DNA of 64,000 nt from Sediminibacterium sp. (GCA_007280515.1 QYPL01000003.1:1-64000); one strand, 5' to 3'; shown: positions 1 to 9,327, numbered from the stretch's first letter. The notes: generated by a model not told the origin, from the sequence alone. Numbers and translations are program-made.

Positions 1-659
1 ACTTAATTGGAGGCGATACCTCTACTTCACAAAAAGGATTAATAATTTCAGTGACCGCAATAGGAGAAGTAGCACCAGATAAATATATCAAACGCAGTAG
101 CGCTGAAACTGGAGACCTCATCTGCGTTTCAGGCGATTTGGGGGCCGCTTTTTTAGGATTAACACTCATGGAGCGGGAGAAACAAATATTTGTAGAGAAT
201 CCGCAAATACAACCCAATTTAGAAAACGAAGATTATATAGTAGGTCGTTTATTAAAACCAGAAGCCAGAAAAGATATTATTGAAATTTTAGAAAATCAAC
301 AAATACTGCCTACTTCCATGATGGATATTAGTGATGGCTTAAGTAGTGAGGTTTTGCATTTGTGCAAACAAAGTAATTTAGGCTGTAGAATTTATGAAGA
401 AAAAATTCCAATTCATGATGCTAGCCGTGCGGCGGCTTTTAAGTTTGGATTAGACCCCACCGTATGTGCATTGAATGGAGGAGAAGACTATGAACTTTTA
501 TTTACTATGAAACAGGCCGATTACGATAAAATAACCCTGCAAGAAGAAATTAGTGTGATTGGTTATATGTGTGATAAAGAAGAAGGCGCTAAATTAATTA
601 CCAAGGGTAAAAATTTATTTGATATAACAGCACAGGGTTGGAATGCATTTGGGAAATAA
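1..659 (+). CDS. thiL: Thiamine-monophosphate kinase ThiL, 5' end outside window
   Basis: The frame is open from base 3, so the gene starts before the window; about 218 C-terminal residues of a family that is usually about 330 long are visible. Seen motifs are LIGGDTSTS near the cut edge (the GGDT nucleotide/Mg segment), MDISDGLSSEVLHL and NGGEDYELLF, all typical of ThiL. The enzyme phosphorylates thiamine monophosphate to the diphosphate cofactor in the cytosol, the last step of thiamine synthesis. The internal GTG at 51 is not the real start because the conserved GGDT motif lies upstream of it. It converges on nagA across 36 bp. No other thiamine gene is visible. Confidence 0.93.
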   Translation, partial: LIGGDTSTSQKGLIISVTAIGEVAPDKYIKRSSAETGDLICVSGDLGAAFLGLTLMEREKQIFVENPQIQPNLENEDYIVGRLLKPEARKDIIEILENQQILPTSMMDISDGLSSEVLHLCKQSNLGCRIYEEKIPIHDASRAAAFKFGLDPTVCALNGGEDYELLFTMKQADYDKITLQEEISVIGYMCDKEEGAKLITKGKNLFDITAQGWNAFGK

Positions 660-695
660 AGCGCGCAATTTTATTCAAGTTTTTAGAGAAACATT

Positions 696-1778
696 TTAAG
701 CGACCATCATTTTTATTAATCCAAGGTCCTCGCTTAAGCAAGCTAGGTCTGCTTTTGCGCCTATTTCAATACTGCCCTTAATGGTATCTTGTTTCATTAC
801 CTTGGCTGGATATACACTACACATTCTTATGGCTTCTCCTAATTCAATACCTACTTTATCCACTAAGTTTTTCACCGATTTTAATGGTGTTAATGCCGAG
901 CCACTCAATACACCCCGGCTTTCATATTTGTCTCCTACCAGTGTATGTTGGTAGATACCAGTACTTGCAGTGGTCACTGCATCGGTAATACAAAACAAAC
1001 GGTCGCCCATTATTTTTTTAGCAATTTTAATAGCATCAAAATTGACATGGTAACCATCTGCAACTAAACTACACATAGCTGTTGGGTGATTAAACAGAGC
1101 GCCCACCATACCGGGAGCTCTGTGTTGTAAACTGCTCATTGCATTATATAAATGTGTACCCACTGTTATACCCTTATTTAAAAAACTAGTTGCTATTTCA
1201 TAAGAAGCATTAGTATGCCCTGCAGAAATTACAATATTATTTTCTTGCATTAAATCAATAATTTTTTGATCTACCACTTCAGGTGCAATGGTAATCATAC
1301 CAATACAATCTTTTCCATATTCAATGATTGCTTTCACTTCTTCATAAGAAGGGGAGTGAATTATCTCTGCCTGATGTGCTCCTTTTTTTTCTACATTAAT
1401 CCAAGGCCCTTCAATATGGAGTCCCATACAACCCTTGCCACCACTAGCTTTATAGGCTCTTACGGCGTCTATTGCTTTTATAATAATTTCATTGGTTTGA
1501 GAAGCAATGGTAGGTTGAAAATAAGCAGCACCCCCTGCTAAACAGTATCTATAAGTTTTTTCAATGGTGTCCGCATCAGGAAATTCAGATAATAATTTAT
1601 TTTCGGCACCATAAATTTGTAAATCAATTAAGGCAGGTATTACAAGAGGCATTGCATTATTAGCATCATAGCCAACACTACCAATATTTTTTATAATTCC
1701 ATTTTCTATTTCAATCACCACCTCCTTCATCCAATCTTTTCCCGTAAATAATTTTTGAATAGATAAACTTATGTGCAT
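696..1778 (-). CDS. nagA: N-acetylglucosamine-6-phosphate deacetylase
   Basis: A 360-residue cytosolic amidohydrolase that removes acetate from GlcNAc-6-phosphate to give glucosamine-6-phosphate, used in amino-sugar catabolism and cell-wall recycling. Family motifs appear in order: HIEGPWIN, SAGHTNASYE, GTHLYNAMS (followed by the RAPGMVGA loop), DGYHVN and ITDAVTTAS, which supply metal and substrate contacts. Length is close to the usual 375-390. It is the last gene of a probable minus-strand run recX, omega-amidase, nagA, with 17 bp to the upstream gene. No nagB or amino-sugar transporter is nearby, so recycling rather than uptake is my inference. Confidence 0.93.
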   Translation of the reverse strand: MHISLSIQKLFTGKDWMKEVVIEIENGIIKNIGSVGYDANNAMPLVIPALIDLQIYGAENKLLSEFPDADTIEKTYRYCLAGGAAYFQPTIASQTNEIIIKAIDAVRAYKASGGKGCMGLHIEGPWINVEKKGAHQAEIIHSPSYEEVKAIIEYGKDCIGMITIAPEVVDQKIIDLMQENNIVISAGHTNASYEIATSFLNKGITVGTHLYNAMSSLQHRAPGMVGALFNHPTAMCSLVADGYHVNFDAIKIAKKIMGDRLFCITDAVTTASTGIYQHTLVGDKYESRGVLSGSALTPLKSVKNLVDKVGIELGEAIRMCSVYPAKVMKQDTIKGSIEIGAKADLACLSEDLGLIKMMVA

Positions 1779-1795
1779 TGTATTTTAATTTCTAA

Positions 1796-2593
1796 TTATT
1801 GAATTTGAAAAAAATCGGCATCCTTCCAAAAAGGAAATTGATTTCTAGCGTCAGTAAGCTCTTCTTTTTGTAGTGTAATGGTAAAAACATCTTCTTTGTA
1901 AGCGCAGTGGTAGAGCACTTCTCCAAGGGGTCCTATAATTAAGGAGTCGCCACTATGTGTGGTATTATTGCCATCAATTCCTACTCTATTGACACCAATA
2001 GTATAGCACTGGTTTTCGATAGCACGCGCGGTTAACAATGTTTTCCAGGCATGATTTCTTTTCTCTGGCCAGTTGGCAACATATAAAAGTACATCATATT
2101 CTTCCCTTTGTTGACGCGCCCAAACAGGGAAACGTAAGTCATAACAAACCTGTAAATTTATTTTCCATCCTTTTACACTTGCAATTAATCTTTTATCGCC
2201 AGCAGTATAATGTTGGTCTTCACCCGCAAAGGCAAACAAATGTCTTTTGTCATAATAACCTAATTCTCCATTGGGCAAAACCCAAATAAGTCTGTTATAA
2301 AACCGAGCTTCTTTATTAATATTTTCTTCTTTGATAATTAAAGAGCCAACAATGATCACTTTTCTTTCTGAAGACAATTGCTTCATCCACTGAACGCTAG
2401 GCCCATCCATAGTTTCAGCAAACTCAGTGGGTCGCATACTAAAGCCCGTGCTAAACATTTCGGGTAGTACCACTACCTCTGTATATTCTTCAATATCCAT
2501 TATTTTTTTAGCTAACATGTCAAGGTTGGCCGCTTTATCTTCCCAAAATAAATCGGTTTGTATAAGTGAGAAACTAAGTGTGGATAAAGACAT
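1796..2593 (-). CDS. Carbon-nitrogen hydrolase, omega-amidase (YafV/Nit2 type)
   Basis: A 265-residue single-domain nitrilase-superfamily enzyme. The Glu-Lys-Cys triad is visible as VVLPEMFSTGFSM (Glu), YYDKRHLFAFAGE (Lys) and LQVCYDLRFPVWAR (Cys). The FSTGF and YDLRFP context matches the YafV/Nit2 branch, which deamidates alpha-ketoglutaramate and alpha-ketosuccinamate and is often linked to methionine salvage transamination. A methionine-type aminotransferase lies far away at 53.2 kb, so any link is only functional. A near-consensus promoter TACCTTTA reads toward the start from inside the 44-bp gap after recX. Substrate is inferred from family resemblance. Confidence 0.85.
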   Translation of the reverse strand: MSLSTLSFSLIQTDLFWEDKAANLDMLAKKIMDIEEYTEVVVLPEMFSTGFSMRPTEFAETMDGPSVQWMKQLSSERKVIIVGSLIIKEENINKEARFYNRLIWVLPNGELGYYDKRHLFAFAGEDQHYTAGDKRLIASVKGWKINLQVCYDLRFPVWARQQREEYDVLLYVANWPEKRNHAWKTLLTARAIENQCYTIGVNRVGIDGNNTTHSGDSLIIGPLGEVLYHCAYKEDVFTITLQKEELTDARNQFPFWKDADFFQIQ

Positions 2594-2637
2594 TCTTTTT
2601 TCTTGTTTACTAAAGGTACAATATTCAAATAAAAAAG

Positions 2638-3111
2638 CTAGTTCTTGTTTAGTGCTTGTATAATGGGGCTAATTAAGTTTGATTCAAAGCCCCTTTGATT
2701 TAAAAAGGATTGTGTTTTAGCCATACGACTCATGCCCCTTTCGCCCTTCAGTGAATTCCATTTTTTGGTGGCTAGGTTCAATAATGTTTTCTTATAAGCC
2801 CCTTCATCAATACAGAGCAATGCCTTTTTAATGTTCACCGGACTTACTCTTTTTTGTTGTAAGGAATATTTTATTTTTTGCTTACCCCATGACTTTATTC
2901 TAAAATGACCGCCTGCAAAACTTTCTGCAAACCTTGCTTCATTTAAAAAATTATCTGAAATTAAATCTGAAATTATTTCTTCCACTTCAATGGGGGTCAT
3001 ACCAAAAGCATAGAGCTTGTCTCTTACCTCTTGCTGGGCTCTTTCTTGGTAAGCACAAAAATGCCGTATCCTTTGTATAGCCTGCTCTTTGCCTATTCTA
3101 ATGTTTTGCAT
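2638..3111 (-). CDS. recX: Regulatory protein RecX
   Basis: A 157-residue RecX-family protein, a modulator of the RecA filament. Three-helix repeats are recognisable: an N-terminal repeat with RHFCAYQERAQQEVRDKL, a middle one with ISDNFLNEARFAESFAGGHF and a third with LLNLATKKWNSLKG. The first repeat and the D-x-x-F-L-N-E-x-R-F-A segment are diagnostic. recA is not in the window. It is transcribed away from dnaN across a 116-bp gap that holds a 12-bp palindrome, AATCTTAAGATT at 3156-3167, of unknown meaning. It may lead an operon with the omega-amidase gene and nagA. Confidence 0.88.
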   Translation of the reverse strand: MQNIRIGKEQAIQRIRHFCAYQERAQQEVRDKLYAFGMTPIEVEEIISDLISDNFLNEARFAESFAGGHFRIKSWGKQKIKYSLQQKRVSPVNIKKALLCIDEGAYKKTLLNLATKKWNSLKGERGMSRMAKTQSFLNQRGFESNLISPIIQALNKN

Positions 3112-3227
3112 TTTGTAGATAAGTATGTCAATAAGAAATGCTAAAATAGCTTTTTAATCTTAAGATTTTACATTAGTTTCGTTAGTGTTATTTAAGGTTA
3201 TTTTGCCCAGTAAAACCGTATTGTCCT

Positions 3228-4343
3228 ATGAAATTTATCGTTTCTTCTTCTTCGCTTTTAAAACACCTTCAACAAATTTCAGGTGTTATTAACACTAACA
3301 CTGTTCTTCCTATCTTGGAAGATTTTTTATTCGAAATCGAAGATAAAAAATTAAATATTGTGGCCACCGATTTAGAAACGGTAATGCGCGTTCAAATGGA
3401 TGTGGAAAGCAAGGCCAATGGTCGTGTTTGTATTCCCGCTAAAATATTAATTGATTCTTTAAAAAATATTGCAGACCAACCCCTTACTTTCAATATAGAT
3501 AAAAACTATAGCGTAGAAATTACCAGTGATAATGGTAAGTATAAGGTAATGGGAGAAAATCCAGATAATTTTCCGAAAGAACCTACAGCCGATGATACTA
3601 CTGGCTTTGACATGACGAGCAATAGTTTATTAACGGCTATCAATAAAACATTATTTGCAGTTAGTGGAGACGATCTTCGTCCTGCCATGACAGGTGTATT
3701 CTTTGAATTAACCAAGGACAGTGTTCAGTTTGTTGCCACCGATGCTCATCGCTTGGTACGTTATAAAAGAACCGACACCAAGGCAAAACAAAACGCTTCT
3801 TTCATTGTGCCTAAAAAACCTTTGAACTTATTAAAGAACGCTTTACCCGATAACGAAGACCCAATTACCTTAAGCTTTAACAATAATCATCTTTTTGTAG
3901 ACCACGGTTCTACACAATTAATTTGTCGATTAATTGATGCGCGTTTTCCTGACTATAAAGTAGTTATACCTTCGGATAACCCATACCGCTTAACAGTGAA
4001 CAAGCATGATTTTCAAAATGCGCTTCGTCGTGTGAATGTATTTAGTAATAAGAGCACCAATCAAGTGGCATTAAATATTACAGGCAATGAATTACAAATG
4101 GCTGCCCAAGACATTGACTTTAGTATTGAAGGAAATGAGCGTATGAGTTGTGAATACAAAGGTGAAGACATTCAAATAGCATTCAATGCAAAGTTTTTAA
4201 TTGAAATGTTATCTGCTGCCGATACCGATGATATATTTTTAGAACTCTCTACACCTAGCAAGGCCGGCCTTATCAAGCCCTCTGAGCAAGCACCAGGAGA
4301 GGACCTTCTTATGTTGGTCATGCCTTTAATGTTAAATAACTAA
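3228..4343 (+). CDS. dnaN: DNA polymerase III beta subunit (sliding clamp)
   Basis: A 371-residue protein with the three consecutive clamp domains of bacterial DnaN. Landmarks are MKFIVSSSSLLKHLQQISGV at the N-terminus, ATDLETVMRV, FFELTKDSVQFVATDAHRL in domain 2, and the C-terminal hydrophobic cleft ending MLVMPLMLN. It encircles DNA and tethers polymerase III and other partners. The gene stands alone: neither dnaA nor recF is adjacent, as is common in Bacteroidota. A rho-independent terminator follows about 80 bp after the stop. A near-consensus -7 element, TATTTTG, is centred near 3209 but is one T short of the usual TAnnTTTG. Confidence 0.96.
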   Translation: MKFIVSSSSLLKHLQQISGVINTNTVLPILEDFLFEIEDKKLNIVATDLETVMRVQMDVESKANGRVCIPAKILIDSLKNIADQPLTFNIDKNYSVEITSDNGKYKVMGENPDNFPKEPTADDTTGFDMTSNSLLTAINKTLFAVSGDDLRPAMTGVFFELTKDSVQFVATDAHRLVRYKRTDTKAKQNASFIVPKKPLNLLKNALPDNEDPITLSFNNNHLFVDHGSTQLICRLIDARFPDYKVVIPSDNPYRLTVNKHDFQNALRRVNVFSNKSTNQVALNITGNELQMAAQDIDFSIEGNERMSCEYKGEDIQIAFNAKFLIEMLSAADTDDIFLELSTPSKAGLIKPSEQAPGEDLLMLVMPLMLNN

Positions 4344-4425
4344 TACAATATCTACCCTATAAAGCTTTTATTTGATTGCTTAAATAAGCTGTTTAATAAT
4401 TACTTTAACAATTGCTCTAATAATT

Positions 4426-4464
4426 AAACCCGCTGGCCCAATCAATGGTACATCGGGTTTTTTT
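4426..4464 (+). terminator. Rho-independent terminator after dnaN
   Basis: Seven-bp stem AAACCCG (4426-4432) with CGGGTTT (4454-4460), followed by a run of T to 4464. It lies 83 bp past the dnaN stop and separates dnaN from the next gene. Confidence 0.7.
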
Positions 4465-4493
4465 ATTTACATTTATACTATAAACAAACGACC

Positions 4494-5315
4494 ATGCTAG
4501 AATTCATAAAAAATTATTTTGCACATATACCAAGTGCGCACAGGGCCTTGTTATTAGCAGGAGGCATTAGCTTTTTCTGGTTAGTTGAAATTGCAGTACC
4601 CTTATTTAATTTCAAATACAATAAGTTCAAACACGCGGGCCTGAATTTCTTTTTTACACTTACCACCATTGTCATTAATTTTTTATTCGCACTTGTAATG
4701 GTAAAAGTAAGTGACTGGACAGTGGCAGAAAACTTTGGTTTACTTCATATCATTCAATTAAGCCCTTGGGTGGAAGCCATTGCGGGTTTATTATTATTAG
4801 ATTTTATAGGTGCTTATTTAGTTCATATGATAGAACATAAAGTAAAATTTTTATGGAAATTTCATATGGTACACCATGCCGATACACAGGTAGACACTAC
4901 TACAGGCAATAGACATCATCCGGGTGAGTCGGTGGTAAGAGCCGTATTTGCTATTTTGGCTGTATTTATCTTAGGCACATCAATATGGATAGTGATGGTA
5001 TACCAGAGCTTAAGTGTGGTGTTAACACAATTTAATCATGCAAATATTAAAATACCCAAATGGTTCGATCAAAGTTTTGGATACATTATTGTATCTCCCA
5101 ATATGCATAGAACCCATCATCATATAAAGCGTCCACAAACCGATAGTAATTACGGAAATATATTTTCTTTCTGGGACCGTTTATTAGGTACGTATAACTA
5201 TACCCCTATGAATGAAATTATTTATGGACTAGATGTAATGGACAATTCAAAAGATAAGTCCTTGGCTTATCAACTCAGGGCGCCTTTTGATAAATCGATA
5301 AAATCAGATTACTAA
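4494..5315 (+). CDS. Sterol desaturase / fatty acid hydroxylase superfamily membrane protein
   Basis: A 273-residue membrane di-iron enzyme. Four to five hydrophobic stretches surround the characteristic histidine clusters: HMIEH, KFHMVHHAD, NRHHPGE and, further on, HRTHHHI. These His boxes bind two irons in the fatty-acid hydroxylase superfamily and catalyse O2-dependent hydroxylation or desaturation of lipids in the membrane. The substrate cannot be read from the sequence; in this phylum such proteins often act on fatty acyl chains or carotenoids. It ends 35 bp before kdsB in the same direction, so co-transcription with a Kdo/LPS gene is likely and a lipid A or outer-membrane lipid substrate is possible (inference). 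Confidence 0.85.
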   Translation: MLEFIKNYFAHIPSAHRALLLAGGISFFWLVEIAVPLFNFKYNKFKHAGLNFFFTLTTIVINFLFALVMVKVSDWTVAENFGLLHIIQLSPWVEAIAGLLLLDFIGAYLVHMIEHKVKFLWKFHMVHHADTQVDTTTGNRHHPGESVVRAVFAILAVFILGTSIWIVMVYQSLSVVLTQFNHANIKIPKWFDQSFGYIIVSPNMHRTHHHIKRPQTDSNYGNIFSFWDRLLGTYNYTPMNEIIYGLDVMDNSKDKSLAYQLRAPFDKSIKSDY

Positions 5316-5350
5316 TCTAGTTTTTAAAAGATAAATAAGCTAAAAACGAA

Positions 5351-6070
5351 ATGACCAAAATTGGAGCCTTTATTCCTGCCCGCTATGCGGCCACACGCTT
5401 TCCAGCAAAACTAATGCAGGCCTTGGGTACTAAAACGGTTATCAGACATACCTATGACAATACAGTGGCAACGGGCCTCTTCGATGAAGTATATGTGGTA
5501 ACCGATAGCGAAATTATTTTTAATGAAATTATTTCAAATGGCGGAAAGGCCATCATGAGTAAAAAAGAACATGAAAGCGGATCGGACCGCATTGCTGAAG
5601 CAATAGAGCATTTAGCCATTGATATAGTAGTGAATGTACAAGGAGACGAACCCTTTGTAAAAAAAGAACCCCTTGAAAAATTAATTACTGTTTTTAAAGA
5701 TGATAAAGTAGAAGTGGCCTCTCTTATGCAGGCATTAACCAATACTGAATTCATTGCCGACCCTAATTATGTAAAAGTGGCCGTGGATAAAAATATGAAT
5801 GCACTGTTTTTTTCACGCAGCGTTATTCCTTATCCAAGAAATACTGAAATAGCCATTCCTTATTATGAACATATTGGTGTGTACGCCTTTAAAAAACAAG
5901 CCCTCCTTAATTTTACTAACTGGCCAATGTCCCCATTAGAAACCGCTGAAAAAATTGAATGCCTTCGTTATTTAGAAAATGGCGTTTCTATAAAAATGGT
6001 AGTAACTAATTATATGGGTATTGAAATAGACACACCGGAGGATTTAATTAAAGCAGCGAAACTTTTATAA
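5351..6070 (+). CDS. kdsB: 3-deoxy-manno-octulosonate cytidylyltransferase (CMP-Kdo synthetase)
   Basis: A 239-residue cytosolic nucleotidyltransferase that couples Kdo (or an 8-amino analogue) to CTP, giving the CMP-sugar used for the LPS inner core. Motifs: [16 protein letters not shown] at the N-terminus (CTP binding), [50 protein letters not shown] and ENGVSIK. The gene lies one gene upstream of kdnB. In Shewanella the corresponding synthetase accepts 8-amino-Kdo, so this one may too; the sequence alone does not settle that. Confidence 0.94.
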   Translation: MTKIGAFIPARYAATRFPAKLMQALGTKTVIRHTYDNTVATGLFDEVYVVTDSEIIFNEIISNGGKAIMSKKEHESGSDRIAEAIEHLAIDIVVNVQGDEPFVKKEPLEKLITVFKDDKVEVASLMQALTNTEFIADPNYVKVAVDKNMNALFFSRSVIPYPRNTEIAIPYYEHIGVYAFKKQALLNFTNWPMSPLETAEKIECLRYLENGVSIKMVVTNYMGIEIDTPEDLIKAAKLL

Positions 6071-6157
6071 TAAGCAGTTTATAAAACTTGCTTTAATAAT
6101 AAGTATATTTAAAAAAGTTATTAACAGAAACCTTCTTTATAATATTAATATTCAACC

Positions 6158-7504
6158 ATGAACAAAGGAAAATTATTTCAATCAACTATAGTAGCCGCCT
6201 TGGCTGGTTTTATTTTTGGTTTTGATATGGTAGTTATTTCTGGTGCCGATAAGCCTATTCAAGAACTTTGGCATACCACACCTTTATTTCATGGTTTTTT
6301 TATTATGTCCATGGCATTATGGGGAACCGTTATTGGCTCTGTGTTTGCGGGCGCCCCCACCGAAAAATATGGACGTAAAAAAGTATTGATATGGCTAGGT
6401 ATTATGTTTATAGCATCCGCTATTGGTTCTGCTTTTGCACAAGATCCTTATACTTTTTCTTTCTTTAGATTAATCGGCGGTATTGCTATTGGGGTTTCTT
6501 CTGTAGCAGCCCCTACTTATATTTCTGAAATTTCTAATAAAAATAATAGAGGAAGGTTAGTGGGTATGTATCAGTTCAATATTGTCTTTGGTATTTTAGT
6601 TGCCTATTTATCTAATTATTTTTTAGCAGGTTTTGGTGGTGCCAACGATTGGCGTTGGATGCTAGCAGTATTGTTAATCCCGGCTGGTATTTATACCATT
6701 ATGACATTGGGGTTGCCCGAAAGTCCAAGGTGGTTGTTCTCTGTTAAAAACGATGAAGCTGGTGCAAGAGAAACCTTGGCTATTGTGGGCGTAGAAAATA
6801 TTGATCAAACCATTGAGGAAATAAAAACTGCAAATAAGGAAGAAAAAATGCAAGGGGGGCTTAAATTATTTACCAAGCATCACTCTAAAATTATATCTAT
6901 TGCTTTTTTTGTTGCCTTTTTTAATCAGGCATCGGGTATTAACTTTCTTTTATACTATGCACCTAGAATTTTAGAAGAAGCGGGTTTTGCAAAAAATAAT
7001 TCTTTATTAAGTTCCATTTCATTAGGACTCATGAACCTATTATTTACATTTGTAGGTCTTTACTTAATTGATCGCATTGGCCGAAAGACTTTATTAATCA
7101 TTGGATCCTTCGGTTATATTATAAGTTTATCCATGGTGGCTTACGGCTTTATTAACCACAGTGCACCGGAGTTCATGCTTAGCTTTTTATTATTATTTAT
7201 AGCCTCGCATGCTATTGGACAAGGTGCGGTCATTTGGGTATTGATATCAGAAATATTCCCCACTCAAATTAGAGCTAAGGGCCAGGCATTCGGTGCCAGT
7301 ATTCACTGGGTATTTGCAGCGCTTATAACCTTAGTAACACCCGTTTTCTTAGATAGTAAAAATGGTATTTTTAAAGATAATCCTTGGCCCATCTTTGCTT
7401 TTTTTACAGTGATGATGGCCTTGCAATTAGTTTGGATTATAGCTAAAGTACCAGAAACTAAAGGCGTTTCTTTAGAAGCGCTACAAAAGAAATTAGCATC
7501 GTAA
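6158..7504 (+). CDS. MFS sugar porter family transporter
   Basis: A 448-residue inner-membrane protein with the 12-helix pattern of the sugar-porter branch of the MFS (XylE/GalP type). Diagnostic segments are FGFDMVVISGA in helix 1, EKYGRKK after helix 2, PTYISEIS, GLPESPRWLF, the QASGINFLLYYAP helix-7 motif, DRIGRKT, and PETKGVSLE at the C-terminus. It probably takes up a monosaccharide with protons. It lies between kdsB and kdnB; kdnB has its own promoter, so an operon with it is not required. galK is 47 kb away. Substrate is unknown from sequence. Confidence 0.9.
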   Translation: MNKGKLFQSTIVAALAGFIFGFDMVVISGADKPIQELWHTTPLFHGFFIMSMALWGTVIGSVFAGAPTEKYGRKKVLIWLGIMFIASAIGSAFAQDPYTFSFFRLIGGIAIGVSSVAAPTYISEISNKNNRGRLVGMYQFNIVFGILVAYLSNYFLAGFGGANDWRWMLAVLLIPAGIYTIMTLGLPESPRWLFSVKNDEAGARETLAIVGVENIDQTIEEIKTANKEEKMQGGLKLFTKHHSKIISIAFFVAFFNQASGINFLLYYAPRILEEAGFAKNNSLLSSISLGLMNLLFTFVGLYLIDRIGRKTLLIIGSFGYIISLSMVAYGFINHSAPEFMLSFLLLFIASHAIGQGAVIWVLISEIFPTQIRAKGQAFGASIHWVFAALITLVTPVFLDSKNGIFKDNPWPIFAFFTVMMALQLVWIIAKVPETKGVSLEALQKKLAS

Positions 7505-7519
7505 ATATTAATAAGATTG

Positions 7520-7527
7520 TAACTTTG
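7520..7527 (+). promoter_or_regulatory. Bacteroidetes -7 promoter element for kdnB
   Basis: TAACTTTG matches TAnnTTTG exactly and ends 20 bp before the kdnB ATG. No clear TTG lies at the usual 17-23 bp upstream. It argues that kdnB can be transcribed independently of the sugar porter. Confidence 0.6.
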
Positions 7528-7547
7528 ACAAGAGTAAAAAAATAAAT

Positions 7548-8621
7548 ATGCAGTTTCGTAATTTCAAAATGGTCGACTATGTGGTGTTTGGTCGCGGTTC
7601 TTTTAATCAAGTAGATGAAATTATCGCCCTGCATCGTAAGGGCGAATTTCCAATGATATTTTTTTTAGATCATTTTTTTGTGGGCAAGCCACTTGCTAGT
7701 AGAATTCCCCTAAGAGGAAAAGATAAGATTGTTTATGTGGATGTTACCCATGAACCTAAAACAAAACAAGTAGACGCACTCGCTTCTGAATTAAAAGCCG
7801 AGTTTGGTGAAGTGAGTGGTATTATTGGTATTGGAGGTGGCTCTACTTTAGATTTAGCCAAGGCAGTTGCTTTAATGATGACTAATCCGGGATCTTCTGC
7901 AGATTACCAAGGTTGGGACCTAGTAAAATTACCCGGAGTCTATAAAGTAGGTATTCCTACCTTAAGTGGAACAGGCGCTGAAGTAAGCCGCACCACTGTA
8001 TTAACCGGACCTACGCGTAAACTTGGTATGAACTCCGACTTTACTCCCTTTAATCAAATTGTATTGGATCCTGAATTAACGAAGAACGCGCCAGCGAACC
8101 AACGTTTTTATACAGGCATGGATTGTTATATTCATTGTATCGAAAGCTTAGAAGGTACTTTTTTAAATGAGTTTAGTAAAAGCTACGGAGAAAAAGCATT
8201 GGACCTTTGTCAAAAAATATTTGTGCAAAAGGATAAATGGGATGAAGAATGTGACGACCAACTAATGATGGCTTCTTTTGCAGGCGGTATGAGCATTGCT
8301 TATAGTCAAGTGGGTGTAGCGCATGCGGTCAGCTATGGCCTTAGTTATTTATTAGGCACTAAGCATGGTATTGGTAATTGTATTGTGATGAATCATTTAG
8401 CAGAATATTATCCTGCAGGCGTAGAAGAGTTTAAGTTCATGGTAGAAAAAAATAAAATTGAAATTCCTACGGGTATTTGTGCTAATTTAACAGAAGAGCA
8501 GTTCGATACTATGATTAATGTATCTCTTGGTATGAAACCTTTATGGGAAAACGCCTTGGGCCCTAATTGGGAAAGCATTATTAGTAGAGAAAAATTAAGA
8601 GAACTTTACGGTAAGTTGTAA
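7548..8621 (+). CDS. kdnB: Iron-type alcohol dehydrogenase, probable Kdo 8-oxidase KdnB
   Basis: A 357-residue group III (Fe-type) alcohol dehydrogenase. The opening segment FKMVDYVVFGRGSFNQVDEI, the nucleotide-binding IGIGGGSTLDLAKA and the TLSGTGAEVSRTTVLTGP block match proteins named 3-deoxy-alpha-D-manno-octulosonate 8-oxidase. Metal ligands are expected in MDCYIHCIES and the GVAHAVSYGL...GTKHGIG region. KdnB oxidises the C8 hydroxyl of Kdo; its partner KdnA then transaminates it to 8-amino-Kdo, as shown in Shewanella. kdsB is one gene upstream, which supports the assignment, but no kdnA-like aminotransferase is in this window. A role as a general alcohol dehydrogenase is the alternative. 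Confidence 0.82.
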   Translation: MQFRNFKMVDYVVFGRGSFNQVDEIIALHRKGEFPMIFFLDHFFVGKPLASRIPLRGKDKIVYVDVTHEPKTKQVDALASELKAEFGEVSGIIGIGGGSTLDLAKAVALMMTNPGSSADYQGWDLVKLPGVYKVGIPTLSGTGAEVSRTTVLTGPTRKLGMNSDFTPFNQIVLDPELTKNAPANQRFYTGMDCYIHCIESLEGTFLNEFSKSYGEKALDLCQKIFVQKDKWDEECDDQLMMASFAGGMSIAYSQVGVAHAVSYGLSYLLGTKHGIGNCIVMNHLAEYYPAGVEEFKFMVEKNKIEIPTGICANLTEEQFDTMINVSLGMKPLWENALGPNWESIISREKLRELYGKL

Positions 8622-8688
8622 GAAAGTATAAAAATATAACTAGTTCGAAAAATTTTTAATTTTTTGAACAAAATCATTAGAGGGTATA

Positions 8689-8724
8689 TTTAGAAGGCCT
8701 TATATTTAATTAAGGCCTTCTAAA
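8689..8724. terminator. Bidirectional terminator between kdnB and the Nfu gene
   Basis: Perfect 14-bp inverted repeat TTTAGAAGGCCTTA (8689-8702) and TAAGGCCTTCTAAA (8711-8724) with an 8-nt AT loop, placed between two convergent genes. A second, weaker AT-rich hairpin (GTTCGAAAAAT with ATTTTTTGAAC) lies at 8642-8669. Confidence 0.75.
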
Positions 8725-8727
8725 TTA

Positions 8728-9327
8728 CTACTCTGCCTCGGCCACTACTTCTTTTACTTCTGGTATCATACGCTTCATCATGCCTTCGATACCTGCTTTA
8801 AGGGTAACCATACTGGAAGGGCATCCGCTACAAGAACCTTGTAACATTAAATTTACGATGCCGTCGTTATAACTTTTAAATTGAATGGCACCGCCATCCA
8901 TCTCCACTGCGGGCTTCACATAATTTTCTAATAATTCTTTAATACGCTTCACAATATCATTATCATCTGCGTTAACGGTGTTACTAGCTTCTTGTTTCAT
9001 TTTAGCAACTTCTTCTTCATTTACTACCATACCACCATTCTCTAAATATTCTTTCAAGAAAGTTTTAATAGTAGGTATTACATCCTGCCAGTCATCCTGT
9101 TCTGTATTTTTGGTAATTGTCACAAAATTGCTTGCTATAAAAACACTTTTAATAAAAGGAAAACTAAATAATTCTTTTGCAAGCGGTGAAGCAAAGGCTA
9201 GATTTTCCTCGGCGATGTCAATACTTTTTCCTGGATACAAAAGCTTGTTGGCCACAAACTTCATCGTTTCTGGGTTAGGAGTCATTTCGGTATAGATACT
9301 TACAATGGTATTGCCTGTGGTAATCAT
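8728..9327 (-). CDS. Nfu/NifU-type iron-sulfur cluster carrier
   Basis: A 199-residue, two-domain scaffold. The N-terminal Nfu domain (about residues 10-95) contains YTEMTPNPETMKFVANKLL; the C-terminal NifU domain (about 120-195) contains the cluster-binding CSGC in LQGSCSGCPSSMVTLKAGIE. Such proteins transfer 4Fe-4S clusters to apo-enzymes in the cytosol. Possible clients in this window are the radical-free Fe-S methyltransferase RlmD and others elsewhere. It is a single gene with its own -7 element and is followed by the terminator shared with kdnB. Confidence 0.92.
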   Translation of the reverse strand: MITTGNTIVSIYTEMTPNPETMKFVANKLLYPGKSIDIAEENLAFASPLAKELFSFPFIKSVFIASNFVTITKNTEQDDWQDVIPTIKTFLKEYLENGGMVVNEEEVAKMKQEASNTVNADDNDIVKRIKELLENYVKPAVEMDGGAIQFKSYNDGIVNLMLQGSCSGCPSSMVTLKAGIEGMMKRMIPEVKEVVAEAE

